NCBI RefSeq assembly: GCF_035917235.1
Contig: NZ_CP108423.1
Span: 1,116,001-1,180,000, forward strand
Source: Streptomyces sp. NBC_01294
GTDB taxonomy: Bacteria; Actinomycetota; Actinomycetes; Streptomycetales; Streptomycetaceae
Direction: 5' to 3'
Length of the DNA: 64,000 nucleotides
How positions within the stretch are numbered: the stretch's first letter is position 1; each line of letters starts with the position of its first letter. A program made the position numbers and the translations under genes. Below the pieces are notes generated by a model. It did no database searches. It was given only the letters and a program-made list of their open reading frames with translations, and was not told the DNA's origin. Below are positions 60,995 through 64,000 of the stretch, in pieces.

Positions 60995-62022
60995 GCCGGC
61001 TTGTCCCGGTTGCCGCCGATCGTCTCCCGGGCCGCCCGCAGGGATTCCTTGAGGGAGCCCATGGTGGCGAGGACGGCGGTCGGCTCGTAGCCGCAGTGCG
61101 CCATGCAGTTCGCGCAGCGCGGGTCCTTTCCGCGGCCGTACTTGCTCCAGTCGGTGTCGTTGATGAGCTCCCTGTACGTCGGCACGTAGCCGTCGCTCAT
61201 CAGATAGCAGGGGCGCTGCCAGCCGAAGAGGGAGTAATTCGGAATGGCCCAGGCCGTGCAGGGGAAATCGGCCTTTCCTTCCAGGAAGTCCAGGAAGAGC
61301 GGAGAGTGGTTGAGCCGCCAGCGCCGCCGGTTGCCGCCCGCGAAGGCCTTCCTGAAGAGTTCCCGTGTCTGTTCGACCCCCAGGAAGTGCTCCTGGTCCG
61401 GAGCCTTTTCGTAGGCGTAGGCCGGCGAGATCATCATCTCGTCCACCTGCAGGTCGTCATTGAGGTAGTTGAGTACCTCAATGATGGTCTGCGGGGTGTC
61501 GGTGTTGAAGAAGGTGGAGTTGGTGGTCACCCGGAAACCACGCCTCTTCGCCTCCTTGATGGCGGCGACCGCCTCGTCGAAGACGCCTTCCTTCGCCACG
61601 GACTCGTCGTGGCGCTCGCGCAGGCCGTCGATGTGCACGGCGAAGGCGAAATACGGGGAGGGGGTGAACTTCTCGATCTTCTTGCGCAGCAGCATCGCGT
61701 TGGTGCAGAGGAATACGTACTTCCGCCTCGCCACCAACTGCCGGACGATCTCGTGGATCTGCGGGTGCATCAAGGGCTCGCCGCCCGCGATGGACACCAT
61801 GGGCGCGCCGGACTCCAGCACGGCGCCGACCGCCTGGGCGACCGGCATGCGCTGCTTGAGCACCCCGGCCGGGTGCTGGATCTTCCCGCACCCCTCGCAG
61901 GCCAGGTTGCAGGCGTAGAGCGGTTCCAGCTCGACGATCAGCGGGAACTTCTCACGCTTGCGGAGCTTCTGTTCGAGAAGATAGGTCCCGACCCTGATGG
62001 TCTGGCGCAGCGGCATGGCCAT
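60991..62022 (-). CDS. hpnH: radical SAM adenosyl-hopene transferase
   Basis: A 343-residue radical SAM enzyme. The cluster motif is ACNLACEGCGK (CxxxCxxC), followed by VSIAGGEPLMHPQI, and the C-terminal Cys-rich segment DPRCANCMAHCGYEPTA. HpnH joins a 5'-deoxyadenosyl radical to diploptene to give adenosylhopane. AGGAGG lies eight bases before ATG 62022. The order shc-hpnG-hpnH-hpnO is standard for Streptomyces hopanoid clusters. Confidence 0.95.
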   Translation of the reverse strand: MAMPLRQTIRVGTYLLEQKLRKREKFPLIVELEPLYACNLACEGCGKIQHPAGVLKQRMPVAQAVGAVLESGAPMVSIAGGEPLMHPQIHEIVRQLVARRKYVFLCTNAMLLRKKIEKFTPSPYFAFAVHIDGLRERHDESVAKEGVFDEAVAAIKEAKRRGFRVTTNSTFFNTDTPQTIIEVLNYLNDDLQVDEMMISPAYAYEKAPDQEHFLGVEQTRELFRKAFAGGNRRRWRLNHSPLFLDFLEGKADFPCTAWAIPNYSLFGWQRPCYLMSDGYVPTYRELINDTDWSKYGRGKDPRCANCMAHCGYEPTAVLATMGSLKESLRAARETIGGNRDKPA

Positions 62023-62027
62023 CTGGC

Positions 62028-62693
62028 TCACCTCCTGGGGAGCAGCAAAGAACGGTGCCATTCGTAAAACGCGGGCAGTACGGCACGCAGAACACGGAAG
62101 GCCGATATTCCCCCGCGAACCGTGCCGATACGGACGAGCTCATGCTCCGGAGCGTCCACGATCACCCGGACGGCCGCAACGGGGCGGCTGCCTCCCCGGG
62201 CGGCGGTCCGCAGGGTGGCCGCGGACTCCATGTCGACCGCGATCGCGCCGGTGGTGCGCAGTTGGGCGCGCTCCTGGCCGCGGACGACGTGGTCGGATCC
62301 GGTCAGTGCGCCGATGTGCACGGTCCGGCCGGGGGCGGCCCGGGCGAGTGCCTCGGCGAGCAGGGCGCTGCCGGTGCAGGCGACGGCCCCCTGCGGGTCC
62401 CGGGTCTCGTCGGCGACCACCAGGTCGCCGGGGTGCATGCCGGGGACCAGCCCGGCGCAGAATCCCGTCGCGAGGACGGCGGCCCGGTCCATCCCCGGCC
62501 GCTCCAGCGCCCGGGTCAGGGCCCGCTCGGCCGCGCGCGGACCCATCCCGGTGCGCAGCAGGGTGTGGGCCCCGGCCGAACCGCGGCCCGCGCTGCGCAG
62601 CGCCGCCTGCTCGATGCGCAGTGCGCAGGCGACCAGCAGCGGGTCGGGGTGCGCGGCCGGCCGGTCCCCGGCGGCGCCGCCGGCGGCGGACAT
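62028..62693 (-). CDS. hpnG: hopanoid-associated nucleosidase/phosphorylase
   Basis: A 221-residue protein of the purine nucleoside phosphorylase fold (LLVACALRIEQAALRSAG, VLATGFCAGLVPGMHPGDLV, AVDMESAATLRTAA). HpnG removes adenine from adenosylhopane to give ribosylhopane. ATG 62693 overlaps the shc stop by one base (TGATG). The hpnH start follows six bases after its stop. Confidence 0.92.
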   Translation of the reverse strand: MSAAGGAAGDRPAAHPDPLLVACALRIEQAALRSAGRGSAGAHTLLRTGMGPRAAERALTRALERPGMDRAAVLATGFCAGLVPGMHPGDLVVADETRDPQGAVACTGSALLAEALARAAPGRTVHIGALTGSDHVVRGQERAQLRTTGAIAVDMESAATLRTAARGGSRPVAAVRVIVDAPEHELVRIGTVRGGISAFRVLRAVLPAFYEWHRSLLLPRR

Positions 62694-64000
62694 CAGGCGT
62701 CCCCGGCCGGTGCGGACGGTTCCCCGTACAGGTAGCGGCCGAGCGCGGTGAGCGGGAACACCTGCCGGTACAGGTGGTAGTTGATGGAGAAGTCCCAGGG
62801 GAAGCCGGTGCCGGTGAAGTACGGCTCGTCCCAGGAGCCGTCCTCCTTCTGGGTGCGCACCAGGTGGGCGATGCCCCGTTCGACGGCCTTGCCGTCCCGC
62901 TCGCCGGCCGACAGCAGCGCCATCAGCGCCCACGCGGTCTGCGAGGCGGTGGAGGCGCCCTTCCCGGCCCAGGACGGGTCCTCGTAGGAACGCTGGTCCT
63001 CGCCCCACCCTCCGTCCTCGTTCTGTACGGATTCCAGCCAGCGCACGGCCCGCCGGATCGCGGGATGCCCCGGGGCGATGCCCGCCGCGGTCAGGGCCGG
63101 CACCACCGATCCGGTCCCGTAGACGTAGTTGGTGCCCCAGCGGCCGAACCAGCCGCCGTTCGGCTCCTGTTCGGCGAGCAGCCAGGCGATGCCGCGCCGG
63201 GTCCGCGCGTCGCCCGCCTTGCCCTCGAAGGCGAGCATCTCCACCACGTGGGCGGTGACGTCGGCCGAGGGCGGGTCGATGACCTCGCCGAAGTCGCAGA
63301 AGGGCAGTCTGTTCGGGAAGGGGCTGGTGTTGTCGGCGTCGAAGGCGCCCCACGCGCCGTTCCTCGACTGCATGCCGAGGTTCCAGGACACCCCGCGGGC
63401 GATGGCCCCCTCGACCCGGGCCGGGTCGGGGTGCTTGATCCGGCGCAGTGCGAGGACCACCTCGGCGGTGTCGTCGATGTCGGGGTAGGTGTCGTTGTGG
63501 AACTCGAAGGCCCAGCCGCCGGGGGCGAGCCCGGGCCTGCGCACCGCCCAGTCCCCGCTGCGGACGATCTCCTCGTCGAGCATCCAGTCGGCGGCCTTGA
63601 CCAGTGCCGGGTGGTCGGGGCGCAGGCCCGCGTCGGCCAGTGCGATCGCTGCGAGGCAGGTGTCCCACACCGGGGACTGGCAGGCCTCGATCATCCGGGC
63701 GCCGTCCTCGCGCCAGACCGCGAACCGGTTCAGGGACTCCAGTCCGGCGCGCATCACCGGGTGCCCGAGGTCGTAGCCGAGCAGGTGCAGGGCGATGACG
63801 GAGTACACGGCGGGCGGCTGGATCCCGCCCCAGCAGCCGTCGTTCTCCTGGCGTTCGACGATCCAGCGGCCGGCGGTGGCCATCGCCGCCTTGCGCAGCC
63901 GGCGCGGGGCGAAGCGCCGGTAGACGCGCAGGGCCTTGTCCATCCGCTGGAAGGCGCCGTCCCAGCTGGTCAGCGGGGCCAGGCGGCGGGCCGGGTTCGG
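62693..64000 (-). CDS. shc: squalene-hopene cyclase, C-terminal part (5' end outside window)
   Basis: The visible 435 residues are the C-terminal two thirds of a class II triterpene cyclase that turns squalene into hopene at the membrane. The catalytic acid motif is TYPDIDDTAEVV (DxDD). Several QW repeats are clear, such as QENDGCWGG, QSRNGAWGAF, QEPNGGWFGRW, QNEDGGWGED and QKEDGSWDE. The frame stays open to base 64000, so the start lies beyond the window. It heads the hopanoid genes seen here and is followed without gap by hpnG. Confidence 0.95.
   Translation of the reverse strand, partial: PNPARRLAPLTSWDGAFQRMDKALRVYRRFAPRRLRKAAMATAGRWIVERQENDGCWGGIQPPAVYSVIALHLLGYDLGHPVMRAGLESLNRFAVWREDGARMIEACQSPVWDTCLAAIALADAGLRPDHPALVKAADWMLDEEIVRSGDWAVRRPGLAPGGWAFEFHNDTYPDIDDTAEVVLALRRIKHPDPARVEGAIARGVSWNLGMQSRNGAWGAFDADNTSPFPNRLPFCDFGEVIDPPSADVTAHVVEMLAFEGKAGDARTRRGIAWLLAEQEPNGGWFGRWGTNYVYGTGSVVPALTAAGIAPGHPAIRRAVRWLESVQNEDGGWGEDQRSYEDPSWAGKGASTASQTAWALMALLSAGERDGKAVERGIAHLVRTQKEDGSWDEPYFTGTGFPWDFSINYHLYRQVFPLTALGRYLYGEPSAPAGDA

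Overview
The window is high-GC actinobacterial DNA, almost certainly a Streptomyces chromosome. Supporting genes are a conservon (cvnA-D), two family 2B encapsulins of the EshA/SrpI type next to terpene cyclases, a monomeric NADP isocitrate dehydrogenase, a GH46 chitosanase, a hopanoid cluster and an actinobacterial c-di-AMP riboswitch. Genes are dense, with many 1- to 4-base overlaps, and several starts are GTG or TTG.

Region 1 (1-11.4 kb) looks like accessory DNA next to a tRNA. It has an AraC-type regulator remnant with an in-frame stop, an IS701-like transposase remnant, a broken cation transporter and a tyrosine integrase that ends 32 bases from the 3' end of a tRNA-Pro(GGG) gene. Inside it is an intact five-gene operon (gamma-glutamyl hydrolase, FCD-type GntR regulator, asparagine permease, asparaginase, aspartate ammonia-lyase). 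The last three would import asparagine and turn it into fumarate and ammonia. A LysR gene is divergent from it.

Region 2 (11.4-19.3 kb) has a DUF309 protein, a VOC protein, lutABC for lactate oxidation, the cobalamin enzyme CobF, a PLP aminotransferase and a secreted GH71 glucanase.

Region 3 (19.4-29.4 kb) is the most striking. Two encapsulin shell genes, a 2-MIB-synthase-like terpene cyclase, a polyprenyl synthase and a two-domain geosmin-synthase-like enzyme surround an HTH/TPR regulator. The two promoter regions share a direct repeat, TTCAAC-N11-TTCAAC, and both cyclases carry a matching Gly-rich motif in a flexible segment. This suggests two co-regulated terpene nanocompartments. A shrunken NB-ARC-like protein follows.

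Region 4 (29.5-45.5 kb) is mostly housekeeping: isocitrate dehydrogenase, DUF805 protein, chitosanase, acetyltransferase, CorA, TOBE protein, an ArgP-like regulator with a LysE exporter, a double Nudix protein, two MFS transporters with a regulator, a long GAPDH and a phospholipase D-like protein.

Region 5 (45.6-48.2 kb) holds a small operon: a 29-residue peptide gene, a terminator-like hairpin, a PaaK-like adenylate-forming enzyme and, coupled to it, a nine-helix membrane protein with the YD / GxGD / PA pattern of presenilin and signal peptide peptidase proteases. I know of no described function for this set. A divergent IclR regulator lies beside it, then a second identical tRNA-Pro(GGG).

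Region 6 (49.4-64 kb) has a YjbR protein, a conservon with a GAF protein in fifth place and a very long repetitive tail on CvnA, an MBL-fold hydrolase under a 28-base palindrome, an SGNH hydrolase, a LysM/M23 endopeptidase behind a c-di-AMP riboswitch, a tyrosine phosphatase, and a hopanoid operon (shc, hpnG, hpnH, hpnO) that runs off the right end.
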